In this document: in pieces, positions 8,440 through 18,751 of the stretch
Position numbering within the stretch: the stretch's first letter is position 1
Layout: the number at the start of each line of letters is the position of its first letter
Assembly: GCF_900182745.1 (NCBI RefSeq)
Contig: NZ_FXTY01000007.1
Coordinates: 62,001-126,000 of the forward strand
Direction: 5' to 3'
Origin: Shimia sagamensis
Lineage (GTDB): Bacteria; Pseudomonadota; Alphaproteobacteria; Rhodobacterales; Rhodobacteraceae
DNA length: 64,000 nt
Position numbers and translations under genes: made by a program
The notes under the pieces: generated by a model
What the model was told of the DNA's origin: nothing
Seen by the model: only the letters and a program-made list of their open reading frames with translations
Database searches by the model: none

Positions 8440-10104
8440 TCAGCTTAGGCGGCTGACAATCACTGTGACTTCGGGCTTTTTGCCAATCTCATCGCGTGCG
8501 GAGTTGCGCACGATGCGACGGATATCACCCTCAATCTTATCATCATTTGACAACGTCTTCTCTTTGGCGCGGCCGAGGAACTGGGTAACGTCTGCTTCCA
8601 GCACGTCAACCAGCGGCGCCTGAGAGCGCCCGATTTCCAGTAACCCCATCAGCTCGCACCACGCATCGCCCAGTGGCTCGTCGTCTTCGTCCAACAGCAC
8701 GGTCACAATCACATGACCATTGAGGGCCATGCGGATGCGGTCTCGGATGATACCGTCCATGGCGCCAATCTGGGTGTTGCCATCCAGATAGGTTCGCCCG
8801 GTTTCGACATAGCCCGCAATCGACGGCTGCTCACCCGACAGGTCCAGCATGGTGCCGTTTACAGCCACGATCGACGCACGGCCAGCCTCATTGGCCAGCT
8901 TGGCGTGTTCGCGCAGATGGCGGTGCTCGCCATGATTAGGAACCACCATCTTTGGGTTCACAATTTCATGTAAACGCAACAAATCCGGACGGTTGGCGTG
9001 TCCAGACACGTGGTACTTGCCCGTGCTGTCATCCACCACATCAACACCCATTTCGGAAAATTGGTTGATGATGCGGAACACACCTTTTTCGTTGCCTGGA
9101 ATGGTTTTAGAGCTGAACAGGAACAGATCACCCTCTTTCAGGGTGATGCCGTTGTATTTGCCGCGTGCCAATTGCGCACTTGCGGCGCGACGTTCACCTT
9201 GAGAGCCGGTGACCAGCAACATGAGGTTTTCGCGAGGAATAGACGCGGCCTCTTCGGGGCTGACAACTTTGGGAAAGTCGGACAACACACCGGTTTGCAT
9301 GGCGGCTTCGATCATGCGGCGCATGGCCCGGCCCATCAGGCAAATGGATCGCCCTGCCCGCTCGCCCGCTTGTGCCAGGGTTTTTACGCGGGCCACGTTG
9401 GAGGCAAAGGTGGTGGCAACAACCATACTGGAGGCTTGAGAAACCAGTTTTTCGATCTCTGGACCAACGGAGGCTTCGGACCGACCAGCATGCGGAGAGA
9501 ACACATTGGTTGAGTCGCAAATCAACGCTTGCACACCGTCTTTGGAAACCTCTGCCCAAAGTTCCGGATCAAAGGCTTCGCCGACCAGCGGGGTTTCGTC
9601 CAGCTTGAAGTCCCCAGAGTGGATCACCCGCCCGGCAGGCGTGTCGATTACCAGCGCGGCGCTTTCCGGGATGGAGTGGCTGATTGGCAAGAACCCCACT
9701 TTGAACGGGCCAGCGTCGGTGGTTTCCGGCCACGCGGATACTGTCCGGATCATTTCTTCTGGCTGACCCCGGTCTGCCATTTTGTGGCGAGCCAGATTAG
9801 CGGTGAAGGCACGTGCGTAAACGGGCACGCCGAGGCGGTCCCAGTAGTGCCCTACTGCGCCAATGTGGTCTTCGTGGCCGTGGGTGATAAACACTGCTTC
9901 AAGCCGGTGTTTGTTCTCTTCCAACCAGCGAATGTCAGCAAAAATCAGGTCCACCCCCGGGCTGGTTTCCATGTCGGAAAATGCCACCCCGATGTCGACG
10001 AGGATGAGACGCTCATTGTCTACTGGCCCAAAGCCATAGACATAGGCGTTCATGCCAATTTCGCCGGAGCCGCCTAGCGGCAAATAGATCAAGCGGTCGC
10101 TCAT
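8440..10104 (-). CDS. rnj: Ribonuclease J
   Basis: 554 residues, the full family length. RNase J is a metallo-beta-lactamase/beta-CASP ribonuclease with 5'-3' exo- and endonuclease activity in RNA decay and rRNA processing. GGSGEIGMN lies at 11-19, the zinc motif HGHEDH has ligands His75, His77, Asp79 and His80, SGDFKLDETP follows later, and the C-terminal domain PNHGEHRHLREHAKLA is intact. The start overlaps the coaX stop by four bases. Placement in a birA-coaX-rnj unit after nuoN is common in alphaproteobacteria. Confidence 0.95.
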   Translation of the reverse strand: MSDRLIYLPLGGSGEIGMNAYVYGFGPVDNERLILVDIGVAFSDMETSPGVDLIFADIRWLEENKHRLEAVFITHGHEDHIGAVGHYWDRLGVPVYARAFTANLARHKMADRGQPEEMIRTVSAWPETTDAGPFKVGFLPISHSIPESAALVIDTPAGRVIHSGDFKLDETPLVGEAFDPELWAEVSKDGVQALICDSTNVFSPHAGRSEASVGPEIEKLVSQASSMVVATTFASNVARVKTLAQAGERAGRSICLMGRAMRRMIEAAMQTGVLSDFPKVVSPEEAASIPRENLMLLVTGSQGERRAASAQLARGKYNGITLKEGDLFLFSSKTIPGNEKGVFRIINQFSEMGVDVVDDSTGKYHVSGHANRPDLLRLHEIVNPKMVVPNHGEHRHLREHAKLANEAGRASIVAVNGTMLDLSGEQPSIAGYVETGRTYLDGNTQIGAMDGIIRDRIRMALNGHVIVTVLLDEDDEPLGDAWCELMGLLEIGRSQAPLVDVLEADVTQFLGRAKEKTLSNDDKIEGDIRRIVRNSARDEIGKKPEVTVIVSRLS

Positions 10105-10877
10105 GCGCCCTGCTCCTTATTGTGTTTATGGATCACGGTCAGCCCGTGCATCGTCAAATCGTCTTCGATGGTGTCAAACAGGCTGTCACCCTGCTCAAAG
10201 AGAGGCGCAAGTCCTCCTGTTCCCACCACTTTCATAGGTGCGCCGTATTCGGTTTTGATACGCGCGATGATACCTTCAATGAGGCCGGTGTAGCCCCAGA
10301 ACACCCCGGACTGGATACAGCCCACAGTGTTGGTTCCGATCACCTTTTCTGGCTGGCTGATGTCCACATGCGGCAAGGCGGCCGCACCGGAGTGCAGCGC
10401 TTCCAGCGACAGGTTCACACCAGGAGCAATCACGCCGCCCACGTAAGCGCCATCCTCGGCAACCACGTCAAAATTGGTCGCGGTGCCGAAGTCTACAACA
10501 ACTACATTGCCACCATGGCGTTCATATGCAGCAACGGCATTGGCCAATCGATCCGGCCCGGGTTGGGTGCCCTGGTCCACACGGGGCGTCACCGGTAGTT
10601 TGCAGTCAGGCTTACCAACCACCAGAGGCCGACAATTGAAGAAACGGTCTGCAAAGACGCGCAGGTTGAAAACCACTCGTGGTACCGTGGAGGAGATGAT
10701 CACATCGGTGATATCCGCGTCGATGCCATAGTGATTGATCAGCGTGGAATACCAGGTGAAATAGGCATCAGCCGTCCGCGCATGGTGGGTCGACGTCCGC
10801 AGGGTACAGAGAAACTTTTCCCCGTCCCAAATGGAGAACACGGTGTTGGTGTTGCCGCAGTCAATGGCCAGAAGCAT
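10101..10877 (-). CDS. coaX: Type III pantothenate kinase
   Basis: 258 residues. It phosphorylates pantothenate in the first step of coenzyme A synthesis. The N-terminal phosphate loop AIDCGNTNTVFSIWDG, the GPDRLANAVAAYE motif and VVVDFGTATNFDVV are diagnostic of CoaX rather than CoaA. ATG 10877 is preceded by GGGGGAT at good distance and begins directly with the conserved MLLAIDCGNTN; a longer open reading upstream overlaps birA and is rejected. The gene is translationally coupled to rnj by a four-base overlap. CoA supply fits the many acyl-CoA enzymes in the window, though it is a housekeeping function. Confidence 0.95.
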   Translation of the reverse strand: MLLAIDCGNTNTVFSIWDGEKFLCTLRTSTHHARTADAYFTWYSTLINHYGIDADITDVIISSTVPRVVFNLRVFADRFFNCRPLVVGKPDCKLPVTPRVDQGTQPGPDRLANAVAAYERHGGNVVVVDFGTATNFDVVAEDGAYVGGVIAPGVNLSLEALHSGAAALPHVDISQPEKVIGTNTVGCIQSGVFWGYTGLIEGIIARIKTEYGAPMKVVGTGGLAPLFEQGDSLFDTIEDDLTMHGLTVIHKHNKEQGA

Positions 10878-10903
10878 GGGTAAGATCCCCCTTCGCGCGC
10901 GGA

Positions 10904-11656
10904 TCAGAAAAATATGTCTGCCGCGGGAATGGCCACGCGGCCTTTTGCGGTCTTCAACACCAGATTGCCCTGCGTGTCCACCGTTTCGAAAGTTCCGGTC
11001 GTTTCGTCGCGGGTTGTGCGGGCAGTGATAACCTCGCCGATGCGCGCTGCGCGGGTCAGCCAAGCGGTGCGTATTGGTTCAAAACCATAGGTGACAAACT
11101 GCGTTTCCCATCGGGCGTAGGCAGCGGCAAGGACGTCGAGGAATTCTTCAGGAGTGACAGAAGCGCCTGTTTCACTGAGCAGAGAGACAGGGGGCGTCGC
11201 TTGAGTTTCCACGGCCTCGGTACCAGGCGCATGGGCCAAGTTTACACCAATACCGATGGCGATATGGCTGACGGTGCCACCTGCCATCCCCGCGCTTTCC
11301 AGAAGGATGCCTGCAACTTTGCCGCCGTTCAAAAGCACGTCATTGGGCCATTTCAGCGCAAGGCCTTCGCTCCGCCCCGAGACCGCGACAAAGGCGTCAT
11401 AGAGAGCCAAGGAAGCCACAAAAGAGCGCAAGGCCACTTGGTCTGGCGCTTCTGCTGGGCGCATCACCAGCGTTCCGGCAAAATTGCCCGTTGGATCAAC
11501 CCACGCCCTGCCCCGACGGCCCCGGCCTTGGGTTTGGCGCAGGCCCAAAATCCATTCAGGGCCAGCCAGCTCAGGCGCAATGCGGGCGGCTTCGGCGTTT
11601 GTGCTGTCCACTTTGGCCAAAACGCGGCGTCCGTATCCTTCAGGCCAGTTGATCAT
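10904..11656 (-). CDS. birA: Biotin--[acetyl-CoA-carboxylase] ligase
   Basis: 250 residues. It attaches biotin to carboxylase carrier domains, for example the AMKM site of mccA in this window. The biotinyl-AMP loop GRGRRGRAWVDP lies near residue 48 and the KWPNDVLLNGGKVAGIL core near residue 107. There is no N-terminal helix-turn-helix, so it is a class I ligase without repressor function. ATG 11656 (MINWPEG) is preferred over an in-frame TTG at 11674. An intrinsic terminator lies between nuoN and birA, so birA probably has its own promoter or depends on readthrough. Confidence 0.92.
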   Translation of the reverse strand: MINWPEGYGRRVLAKVDSTNAEAARIAPELAGPEWILGLRQTQGRGRRGRAWVDPTGNFAGTLVMRPAEAPDQVALRSFVASLALYDAFVAVSGRSEGLALKWPNDVLLNGGKVAGILLESAGMAGGTVSHIAIGIGVNLAHAPGTEAVETQATPPVSLLSETGASVTPEEFLDVLAAAYARWETQFVTYGFEPIRTAWLTRAARIGEVITARTTRDETTGTFETVDTQGNLVLKTAKGRVAIPAADIFF

Positions 11657-11685
11657 GTCAGGATTGTCTTTCAACAGTTGTCAAA

Positions 11686-11713
11686 AACAGCAACGCGCCC
11701 CGGTGGGGCGCGT
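11686..11713 (-). terminator. Intrinsic terminator of the nuo operon
   Basis: ACGCGCCCC (11693-11701) and GGGGCGCGT (11705-11713) form a 9-bp stem with a three-base loop. On the minus strand it is followed by TGCTGTTTTT. It lies 26 bases past the nuoN stop. Confidence 0.85.
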
Positions 11714-11738
11714 CACGTTCAATTGCTAATCTGTGCGA

Positions 11739-13181
11739 TCAATGTGGCATCAGAGCGGCCGCAGCAGCTTGAGCAGCCGTATCCACCCCAAAGAAGTTAA
11801 CGATGCCAAGCAGCATGATCGCTGCACTGGCCATCAACAACACTTGTTGCACCAAAGAGCGCGGTGCATCCAGCGCATCACCCTCTTCGCCAAAGTACAT
11901 GTAGAAAACGATGCGCAGGTAGTAGAAGGCGCCAATCACAGAGGCCACCACGCCAGCAATCGCGAGCCAAGCGAGCCCACCTTCGAAAGCAGCGCGCAGC
12001 ACGTAGAGCTTGCCAAAGAAGCCAAGGAACGGCGGCACACCGGCGAGAGAGAACATAAGGAACAGCAACGCCAGCGCGCGGCCGGAAGATTGCTTGCTAT
12101 ACATGTTCAGCGAGGCGATGTCTGTCACCGGCTGACCGTCTTTTTCCATGGACAGGATGAAGGCAAACGTACCGACGTTCATGGTGACGTAGATCGCCAT
12201 GTATACCAGCATCGCCTCGACACCCAGAGCCGTCCCAGCGGCCAGGCCCATCAGCGCATAGCCCATGTGGGCAATGGACGAGTAGGCCATCAGGCGTTTG
12301 ATGTTGGTTTGCCCAATTGCGGCAATCGCGCCGAGGAACATGGACAGCACAGACAACAGTGCAATGATCTGTTGCCAGTCCCCAACCACGCCGCCAAAGG
12401 CGTCAAACAGCACGCGGGCAAAGAGGCCCATCGCCGCCAGCTTAGGCGCCGTGGCAAAAAAGGCGGTGATCGGAGTTGGCGCACCTTCGTAGACGTCCGG
12501 CGTCCACATGTGGAACGGCACGGCGGACACTTTGAACGCCAGGCCAGAGATCACAAAGGTCAGGCCAAAGAGCAGACCCAATGGCGCGTGACCGTGGCCA
12601 ACCGCCTCGACGATCCCAGCGAAAGTGGTCGTGCCTGCAAAGCCGTAAACCAACGAAGACCCGTAGAGCAACAGACCAGAAGAGAGTGCGCCAAGCAGGA
12701 AGTATTTCATACCCGCTTCTGTGGATTTCACCCCGTCGCGGCGCAGCGTTGCGACCACATAGAGAGCCAAGGATTGCAGTTCGAGACCCATGTACAGCGT
12801 CATCAGGTCGCCAGCGGACACCATGGTCATCATCCCCACCATGGCGAGCGCCACGAGGATTGGATACTCAAACCGCAGCATGTTGCGGCGCTGCATGTAG
12901 TCCGCACCCATCACCAACACTGCTGCGCCTGCCAGCAACATGGCCGCTTTGGCGAAACGCGAGAAAGCGTCGTCATGGAACATGCCGTTGAAGGCAACAT
13001 TTTCTCCGGAACCGGACATGCCAATCCACACTGCGAGCAGCGCAAACACACCGGCAGTGAGCCAAGTCAGCATCGGCGCCATTTTGTCTTTGCCGGTATA
13101 GACCACCGCAAGCAGCGCCAGCATGGCGTAAATCGCCAGCAGGATTTCCGGCAAGATGATATTCAGGTCAGCCTGGATCAT
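11739..13181 (-). CDS. nuoN: NADH-quinone oxidoreductase subunit N
   Basis: 480 residues, a polytopic inner-membrane protein of the antiporter-like family and one of the proton-pumping subunits of complex I. Typical stretches are the conserved Lys-bearing helices [20 protein letters not shown] and [19 protein letters not shown]. It is the last gene of the operon, separated from nuoM by 14 bases and followed by a strong terminator. Confidence 0.97.
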   Translation of the reverse strand: MIQADLNIILPEILLAIYAMLALLAVVYTGKDKMAPMLTWLTAGVFALLAVWIGMSGSGENVAFNGMFHDDAFSRFAKAAMLLAGAAVLVMGADYMQRRNMLRFEYPILVALAMVGMMTMVSAGDLMTLYMGLELQSLALYVVATLRRDGVKSTEAGMKYFLLGALSSGLLLYGSSLVYGFAGTTTFAGIVEAVGHGHAPLGLLFGLTFVISGLAFKVSAVPFHMWTPDVYEGAPTPITAFFATAPKLAAMGLFARVLFDAFGGVVGDWQQIIALLSVLSMFLGAIAAIGQTNIKRLMAYSSIAHMGYALMGLAAGTALGVEAMLVYMAIYVTMNVGTFAFILSMEKDGQPVTDIASLNMYSKQSSGRALALLFLMFSLAGVPPFLGFFGKLYVLRAAFEGGLAWLAIAGVVASVIGAFYYLRIVFYMYFGEEGDALDAPRSLVQQVLLMASAAIMLLGIVNFFGVDTAAQAAAAALMPH

Positions 13182-13195
13182 ATCTCAAGCGCTCC

Positions 13196-14740
13196 TTAGT
13201 GCGATGCCGACTGGCTGGCGGAAGCGCCATGGGCCAGTGCGGTGTCATAGTTGGAAATCAGGTTCTCGACCGAGGGACCAATGATGTCGGTGACCAGCGA
13301 TGGGTACACACCCAAGATCAATGTCATCGCCACCAGCGGCGCAAAGATCATTTTCTCGCGGCGGGTCATGTCCTTGATGGTCTTCAGGCTTTCTTTGATC
13401 AGATCGCCCATCACCACGCGGCGGTAGAGCCACAGCGCGTACGCTGCCGACAAGATCACACCGGACGTGGCAATCAGAGCCACCCAGGTGTTGACCTGGA
13501 ACACGCCCATCAGGGTCAGGAATTCACCGACAAAACCGGAGGTGCCCGGCAGGCCGACGTTGGCCATGGTGAAGAACATGAAGATCAGCGCATAGGCTGG
13601 CATACGGTTCACAAGACCGCCATATGCGTCGATCTCGCGGGTGTGCATGCGGTCGTAAATCACGCCCACACAAAGGAAGAGCGCGCCGGAGATAAAGCCG
13701 TGGCTGATCATCTGGAAAATCGCGCCGTCGATGCCTTGTTGGTTGGCCGCAAAGATCCCCATGGTCACATAGCCCATGTGTGCGACCGAGGAGTAGGCAA
13801 TCAGCTTTTTCATGTCTTCTTGCACAAAGGCGACCAGCGACGTGTAGACAATCGCAATCGCGGACATCCACATCACCAGCGGCGTCATCACCTCAGCCCC
13901 AATGGGGAACATCGGCAGCGAGAAGCGCAGGAAGCCGTAGCCGCCCATCTTCAGCAAGATTGCCGCCAGAACCACAGAACCGGCAGTCGGCGCTTGGACG
14001 TGGGCATCCGGCAACCAGGTGTGTACTGGCCACATAGGCATCTTCACGGCAAACGACGCGAAGAAGGCCAGGAACATGATGGTTTGCATACCGCCGATCA
14101 CGGTGATGCCCATGACACTCATGGTTTCCGATGCAAACTCATGTGCCATCAGCGTTGGAATATCGGTGGTACCGGCGTTCACAAACATCGCCACCATCGC
14201 CACCAGCATCAGCACGGAGCCGAGGAACGTGTAGAGGAAGAACTTAAACGATGCATAGATGCGGTTGGCGCCGCCCCAGATGCCGATGATCAAGAACATC
14301 GGGATCAGGCCTGCTTCGAAGAACAGATAAAAGAGCACCAAGTCCAGCGCCATGAACACGCCAAGCATCAGCGTTTCCAGCAGCAGGAAAGCAATCATGT
14401 ATTCCTTCACGCGGGATTTCACATCCCAAGACGCCCAGATCACCAGCGGCATCATGAAGGTTGTGAGCATGACAAACAGCACAGAAATGCCATCCACGCC
14501 CATCTTATACTTCAGCCCCATCAGCCAGTCGCGTTCTTCAACAAACTGAAAGCCGGTGTTGTTCGGGTCAAACCCAGCCAGAACAAAGAGGGACACCAAG
14601 AAGGTGATGACGGTTGCGGTTAGGGCAACGCGTTTGGCGTTGCGCTGAGCCATTTCATCTTCGCCGCGCAGGAAGACCAGAAGGATCAAAGCTGCGAAGG
14701 TCGGGATAAACGTGACCAGGGAGAGCAAGCTGTCGTTCAT
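13196..14740 (-). CDS. nuoM: NADH-quinone oxidoreductase subunit M
   Basis: 514 residues with about 14 hydrophobic helices, an antiporter-like proton channel of complex I. Diagnostic blocks include [20 protein letters not shown] and [18 protein letters not shown]. The start [13 protein letters not shown] at 14740 is chosen because it overlaps the nuoL stop by one base (TAATG coupling); the longer open frame reaches into nuoL and is rejected. Confidence 0.97.
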   Translation of the reverse strand: MNDSLLSLVTFIPTFAALILLVFLRGEDEMAQRNAKRVALTATVITFLVSLFVLAGFDPNNTGFQFVEERDWLMGLKYKMGVDGISVLFVMLTTFMMPLVIWASWDVKSRVKEYMIAFLLLETLMLGVFMALDLVLFYLFFEAGLIPMFLIIGIWGGANRIYASFKFFLYTFLGSVLMLVAMVAMFVNAGTTDIPTLMAHEFASETMSVMGITVIGGMQTIMFLAFFASFAVKMPMWPVHTWLPDAHVQAPTAGSVVLAAILLKMGGYGFLRFSLPMFPIGAEVMTPLVMWMSAIAIVYTSLVAFVQEDMKKLIAYSSVAHMGYVTMGIFAANQQGIDGAIFQMISHGFISGALFLCVGVIYDRMHTREIDAYGGLVNRMPAYALIFMFFTMANVGLPGTSGFVGEFLTLMGVFQVNTWVALIATSGVILSAAYALWLYRRVVMGDLIKESLKTIKDMTRREKMIFAPLVAMTLILGVYPSLVTDIIGPSVENLISNYDTALAHGASASQSASH

Positions 14741-16875
14741 TAGTGCGCTCCTCCGCTGAGCGTCATCAAGGTGATGAGGGCAACGATGCCGATCACCATG
14801 GCAAGGGCATAGGTAAAGACGTAGCCAGTCTGGGCGCGGCCTGCGAGACGGGTGACCCAAGGCACAAAGCCCATAGCCACACCATTTAGGGAGCCGTCGA
14901 TCACGTCACCGTCACCGCGTTTCCATAGGAAACGGCCGATGGCGGCTGCCGGGCGCACAAACAGGAAGTCATAGGCTTCATCAAAGTACCACTTGTTCAA
15001 CAAGAACAGGTAGAGGGGGCGCTGCGCAGCTGCCAGACGTGCCGGCATGGACGGGTTCCAAATGTAGAACCAGAGCGCAAAGACCAAACCGATGACCATC
15101 GCGATGAAGGGGCTGACCTTGACCCATTTTGGGGCATGGTGCGCGTCATCCATCACGTGGTTGTCAGGGTGCGTAAAGATCGCGCCTTTGGGGGCTGCGC
15201 CGTGATGCGCGGCTTTCACAGCAGCATGGCTTGGATCGTCATGCGTTGCGGCATGGTCGTCACCGTGTGCATCGTCTTTCGCGTGGCCCTCCCCGTGAGC
15301 AGCTTCTTCGCCGTGGCCTTCGCTGTTTTCCGCGTGGTGCGACGGCACGCCGTAGAATTTGTTCACGGTGTCGTGGTCACCAAAGAAGGAGCCAAACCAG
15401 ATCATTCCGGCAAAGATTGCGCCCAGCGAGAGTACGCCCAGCGGGATCAGCATGACCATAGGGCTTTCATGCGCGTGGTCATGGGTGTGCTTGTTGCCAC
15501 GGGCTTCGCCATAGAAGGTCAGGAAAATCAGGCGCCAGCTGTAGAAGCTGGTGAACAGCGCAGCGATGACCAACATCCAGAAGCCGTAACCGCCTGCGGT
15601 GCCTGCCCATGCGCTTTCGATGATCGCATCTTTCGAGAGGAAACCAGCAAAGCCAATGTGCGTGAGCGGGATGCCAACGCCGGTGATCGCCAGCGTACCA
15701 ATCATCATCGCCCAGTAGGTATAGGGTATCTTCTTACGCAGACCACCGTAGTTGCGCATGTCTTGTTCGTGGTGCATCGCGTGGATCACCGAGCCCGCGC
15801 CCAGGAAGAGCATCGCCTTGAAGAAGGCGTGGGTGAAGAGGTGGAACATCGCGGCGGAGTAAACGCCCACACCTGCCGCTACAAACATGTAGCCCAGCTG
15901 GGACATCGTTGAATAAGCGATCACACGTTTGATGTCATTTTGCACAAGGCCAATGGTGGCCGCGACAAAGGCCGTTGAGGCACCGATGAAAACGATAAAC
16001 GCTTTGGTATCGCCTGCGTATTCGATCAGCGGTGACATCCGGGACACAAGGAAAACACCCGCGGTTACCATGGTCGCGGCGTGGATCAGCGCGGACACGG
16101 GGGTCGGGCCTTCCATCGCGTCCGGCAACCAAGTGTGCAAGAAGAGCTGTGCCGATTTACCCATCGCGCCGATGAACAGCAGGAAGGCAACTAGGTTGGC
16201 CGCGTTCCAGTCGCGCCACAGGAAGTGTAGTTCCTTCTCTGCAAGTTTTGGCGCTTCCGCGAAGATGTCGTCAAACTTGATGCTGCCGTCGGTCAGAATG
16301 AAGATCGCGAAAATGCCGAGCAGGAAGCCGAAGTCCCCCACACGGTTGACCACAAATGCTTTGATCGCAGCAGCGTTGGCTGATGGCTTTTTGTAATAGA
16401 ACCCGATGAGCAGGTAAGACGCGACGCCCACACCTTCCCAGCCGAAGAACATCTGCAAGAGGTTGTCGGCGGTCACCAGCATCAACATGGTGAAGGTAAA
16501 GAACGACAAGTAGGCGAAGAAACGCGCCTTGTAATTTTCGTCTTCTGTCCAATGCTCGTCATGCGCCATGTAACCAATGGAGTAGAGGTGCACGAGGGCC
16601 GAGACCGAGGTCACCACAATCAACATGATCGCAGTCAGACGATCCACCCGGATCGACCACGCGGTGTCGAGGTGACCAGATTGAACAAAGTCCAGAATGG
16701 GGATTTGTTTGACTTGCGAGGCATCCAGGCCAAGAAACACAATCCAGCTCAGCAGACAGGCCCAGAACAGGATCGCCGTGGTCAGGTATTGCGCGGCTTT
16801 CTCGCCGATCAGTCGCCATCCGAACCCTGCGATCAGGGCGCCAACCAGCGGCCCAAAGAGAATAAACGTTTCCAT
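14740..16875 (-). CDS. nuoL: NADH-quinone oxidoreductase subunit L, with histidine-rich insertion
   Basis: 711 residues against about 610 in E. coli. This is the most distal antiporter-like subunit, with the long lateral helix at its C-terminus. The core blocks [20 protein letters not shown] and [19 protein letters not shown] are intact. Between roughly residues 510 and 585 there is a hydrophilic insertion with about 15 His plus many Asp, Glu, Gly and Ala (for example [19 protein letters not shown]), preceded by a shorter [10 protein letters not shown] loop near residue 470. Such loops can bind metal ions; here that is inference. The gene ends in a one-base overlap with nuoM. Confidence 0.96.
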   Translation of the reverse strand: METFILFGPLVGALIAGFGWRLIGEKAAQYLTTAILFWACLLSWIVFLGLDASQVKQIPILDFVQSGHLDTAWSIRVDRLTAIMLIVVTSVSALVHLYSIGYMAHDEHWTEDENYKARFFAYLSFFTFTMLMLVTADNLLQMFFGWEGVGVASYLLIGFYYKKPSANAAAIKAFVVNRVGDFGFLLGIFAIFILTDGSIKFDDIFAEAPKLAEKELHFLWRDWNAANLVAFLLFIGAMGKSAQLFLHTWLPDAMEGPTPVSALIHAATMVTAGVFLVSRMSPLIEYAGDTKAFIVFIGASTAFVAATIGLVQNDIKRVIAYSTMSQLGYMFVAAGVGVYSAAMFHLFTHAFFKAMLFLGAGSVIHAMHHEQDMRNYGGLRKKIPYTYWAMMIGTLAITGVGIPLTHIGFAGFLSKDAIIESAWAGTAGGYGFWMLVIAALFTSFYSWRLIFLTFYGEARGNKHTHDHAHESPMVMLIPLGVLSLGAIFAGMIWFGSFFGDHDTVNKFYGVPSHHAENSEGHGEEAAHGEGHAKDDAHGDDHAATHDDPSHAAVKAAHHGAAPKGAIFTHPDNHVMDDAHHAPKWVKVSPFIAMVIGLVFALWFYIWNPSMPARLAAAQRPLYLFLLNKWYFDEAYDFLFVRPAAAIGRFLWKRGDGDVIDGSLNGVAMGFVPWVTRLAGRAQTGYVFTYALAMVIGIVALITLMTLSGGAH

Positions 16876-16881
16876 GATCGC

Positions 16882-17187
16882 TTAGCCTTTCATCACGTTG
16901 ACGTCTTCGACCGCAATCGAACCACGGTTGCGGAAGAAGGAGACCAGGATCGCGAGGCCAATGGCGGCTTCTGCGGCCGCCACGGTCATCACAAACAGCG
17001 CGAAGACCTGTCCGGTGAGATCGCCCAGGAAGGACGAGAACGCCACCAGGTTGATGTTCACAGACAGCAGGATGAGTTCAATCGACATCAACAGAATGAT
17101 GATGTTCTTCCGGTTCAGGAAGAGGCCGAAAATGCCGATGACGAAAAGCGTCGCCGCCACGCCTAGGTAGTGTTCCAAACCAATCAT
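16882..17187 (-). CDS. nuoK: NADH-quinone oxidoreductase subunit K
   Basis: 101 residues, three transmembrane helices, with the two membrane Glu residues typical of NuoK in [13 protein letters not shown] and [13 protein letters not shown]. The start [11 protein letters not shown] at 17187 is preceded by GAGGGACC at the proper distance; the longer open frame upstream has no support. It lies between nuoJ and nuoL with short gaps. Confidence 0.97.
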   Translation of the reverse strand: MIGLEHYLGVAATLFVIGIFGLFLNRKNIIILLMSIELILLSVNINLVAFSSFLGDLTGQVFALFVMTVAAAEAAIGLAILVSFFRNRGSIAVEDVNVMKG

Positions 17188-17225
17188 ATTTGGTCCCTCG
17201 GTTCTTTTTATCTCTTCAGGCGGGC

Positions 17226-17834
17226 TTAGAGCCCCTGCCCCGGTTTTACGTCTTTCAATTCCATCGCGTCCGCTGGGTCGCGCCACATCTGCTCCAGCAC
17301 ATTCTGACGCTTCACGTCTTTGCGGTGGCGCAGGGTCAGTACAATTGCCCCAATCATCGCAACCAACAGGATCAGGCCGGACAGTTGGAACAGCAGGAAG
17401 TATTGATCATAGAGGATCAGGCCCAAAGCTGCGGTGTTGTGGGTGTCTTCAGGTGTAACCGCCGCACGCAGGCTTTGCGCACTGTCGGAGAATTCCCATG
17501 GGCCAAACACGATGCCGAGCTGCATCAGCAAAATCACACCAATCAGAAGCGAGAGTGGCAAATATTGCGCCATGCCCGCTTTCAATTCGGCAAAGTCGAC
17601 ATCCAGCATCATCACCACAAACAAGAACAACACGGCTACGGCACCGACGTAGACGATGATCAACAGCATCGCCACAAACTCGGCTCCCAGGAGCACGAAG
17701 AGCCCAGCAGCACTCAGGAATGCAAGGATCAACCAGAGCACAGAGTGCACCGGATTGCGGCTGATGACGGTGCAAAACCCGCCGACGATCACGCAGATCG
17801 AAAACAACCAAAATGCATAATCTGCGATGGTCAT
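17226..17834 (-). CDS. nuoJ: NADH-quinone oxidoreductase subunit J
   Basis: 202 residues with five predicted transmembrane helices. It contains the conserved [20 protein letters not shown] helix with the pi-bulge region typical of NuoJ, and begins [19 protein letters not shown]. Its start overlaps the stop of the inserted carboxymuconolactone-decarboxylase-like gene by four bases, so translation is coupled. It forms part of the membrane arm linking to the quinone site. Confidence 0.96.
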   Translation of the reverse strand: MTIADYAFWLFSICVIVGGFCTVISRNPVHSVLWLILAFLSAAGLFVLLGAEFVAMLLIIVYVGAVAVLFLFVVMMLDVDFAELKAGMAQYLPLSLLIGVILLMQLGIVFGPWEFSDSAQSLRAAVTPEDTHNTAALGLILYDQYFLLFQLSGLILLVAMIGAIVLTLRHRKDVKRQNVLEQMWRDPADAMELKDVKPGQGL

Positions 17835-18238
17835 GTGTCACTTCCCTCTTTGTCCGCCAAGACCTCTTGCACCAATTCCATGGCGCGGGTGGTGGCGGGA
17901 ATACCGGCGAACATCGACATTTGCCCGATGGTCTCCACGATTTCTTGTTTTGTGGCCCCAACTTCCACCAGGTGGCGAAGTGTGAGGCGGATTTGCGCAT
18001 CAGCCTGAGCGCCCAACATAGTGAGTGCGCCAAGTGTCAGCAGCAGGCGGGTCTTGGCATCCAAGCCACCTTTGTTCATCGAATTGCCAAAGAACATCTC
18101 CATGACGTCTTTGGGCATGGTGGGCCAGAGCGTCTCAAACCCTTTTGGCGTGAACGATTCCAGCGCAGGATTGAAGGATTTCGCCATCTCCTGATACTGG
18201 GCGAACATCGCCTGATATGGGTTTTTGTTGTCGCTCAT
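17831..18238 (-). CDS. Carboxymuconolactone decarboxylase/AhpD-like protein inside the nuo operon
   Basis: 135 residues. The central [29 protein letters not shown] fits the CMD/AhpD-like all-helical fold, but the AhpD CxxC redox pair is absent (GAQADAQ in its place), so peroxidase-type chemistry is unlikely. The family includes decarboxylases and many uncharacterised proteins. It sits between nuoI (17 bases) and nuoJ (four-base overlap), so it is co-expressed with complex I. No role in complex I is established by sequence. Confidence 0.82.
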   Translation of the reverse strand: MSDNKNPYQAMFAQYQEMAKSFNPALESFTPKGFETLWPTMPKDVMEMFFGNSMNKGGLDAKTRLLLTLGALTMLGAQADAQIRLTLRHLVEVGATKQEIVETIGQMSMFAGIPATTRAMELVQEVLADKEGSDT

Positions 18239-18255
18239 GGTCCTAGGTTCCTCAC

Positions 18256-18750
18256 TCAGCGATATGGCGCGTCAATTTCGAGATTACGCGCGATTTCGGC
18301 TTCCCAGCGGGCGCCGTTTTCCAAAAGCTTGTCTTTGTCGTAAAACAGCTCTTCGCGGGTCTCGGTGGCAAATTCGAAGTTTGGCCCTTCGACAATCGCA
18401 TCCACTGGGCAGGCCTCTTGGCAGAAACCGCAGTAGATGCATTTGGTCATGTCGATGTCATAGCGGGTGGTGCGGCGGGAGCCATCTTCGCGAGGTTCGG
18501 CGTCGATGGTGATCGCTTGTGCCGGGCAGATCGCTTCACACAGCTTACAGGCAATGCAACGCTCTTCGCCGTTTGGGTAGCGGCGCAGGGCGTGCTCGCC
18601 ACGGAAACGTGGAGACAGCGGGCCTTTTTCGTGTGGGTAGTTGATCGTCGCCTTGGGTTTGAAGAAATACTTCATGCCCAGTTTGAACCCGCCAAGGAAG
18701 TCTTTCAGCAGGAAGTAGCCAGCGGCGCGTTTGTAGTCGATTGCTGTCAT
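18256..18750 (-). CDS. nuoI: NADH-quinone oxidoreductase subunit I
   Basis: 164 residues. Two ferredoxin-type 4Fe-4S motifs are complete, [12 protein letters not shown] and [12 protein letters not shown], which carry clusters N6a and N6b of the peripheral arm. The start [13 protein letters not shown] at 18750 is preceded by GGAGG and lies next to the nuoH stop; a longer frame extending into nuoH is rejected. Confidence 0.97.
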   Translation of the reverse strand: MTAIDYKRAAGYFLLKDFLGGFKLGMKYFFKPKATINYPHEKGPLSPRFRGEHALRRYPNGEERCIACKLCEAICPAQAITIDAEPREDGSRRTTRYDIDMTKCIYCGFCQEACPVDAIVEGPNFEFATETREELFYDKDKLLENGARWEAEIARNLEIDAPYR

Positions 18751-18751
18751 A

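Noticed and set aside
13199-14623. 474-codon plus-strand open frame opposite nuoM
   Set aside because: Antisense to a conserved membrane subunit; composition extremely His/Gln/Arg-rich, as expected from hydrophobic codons read backwards.
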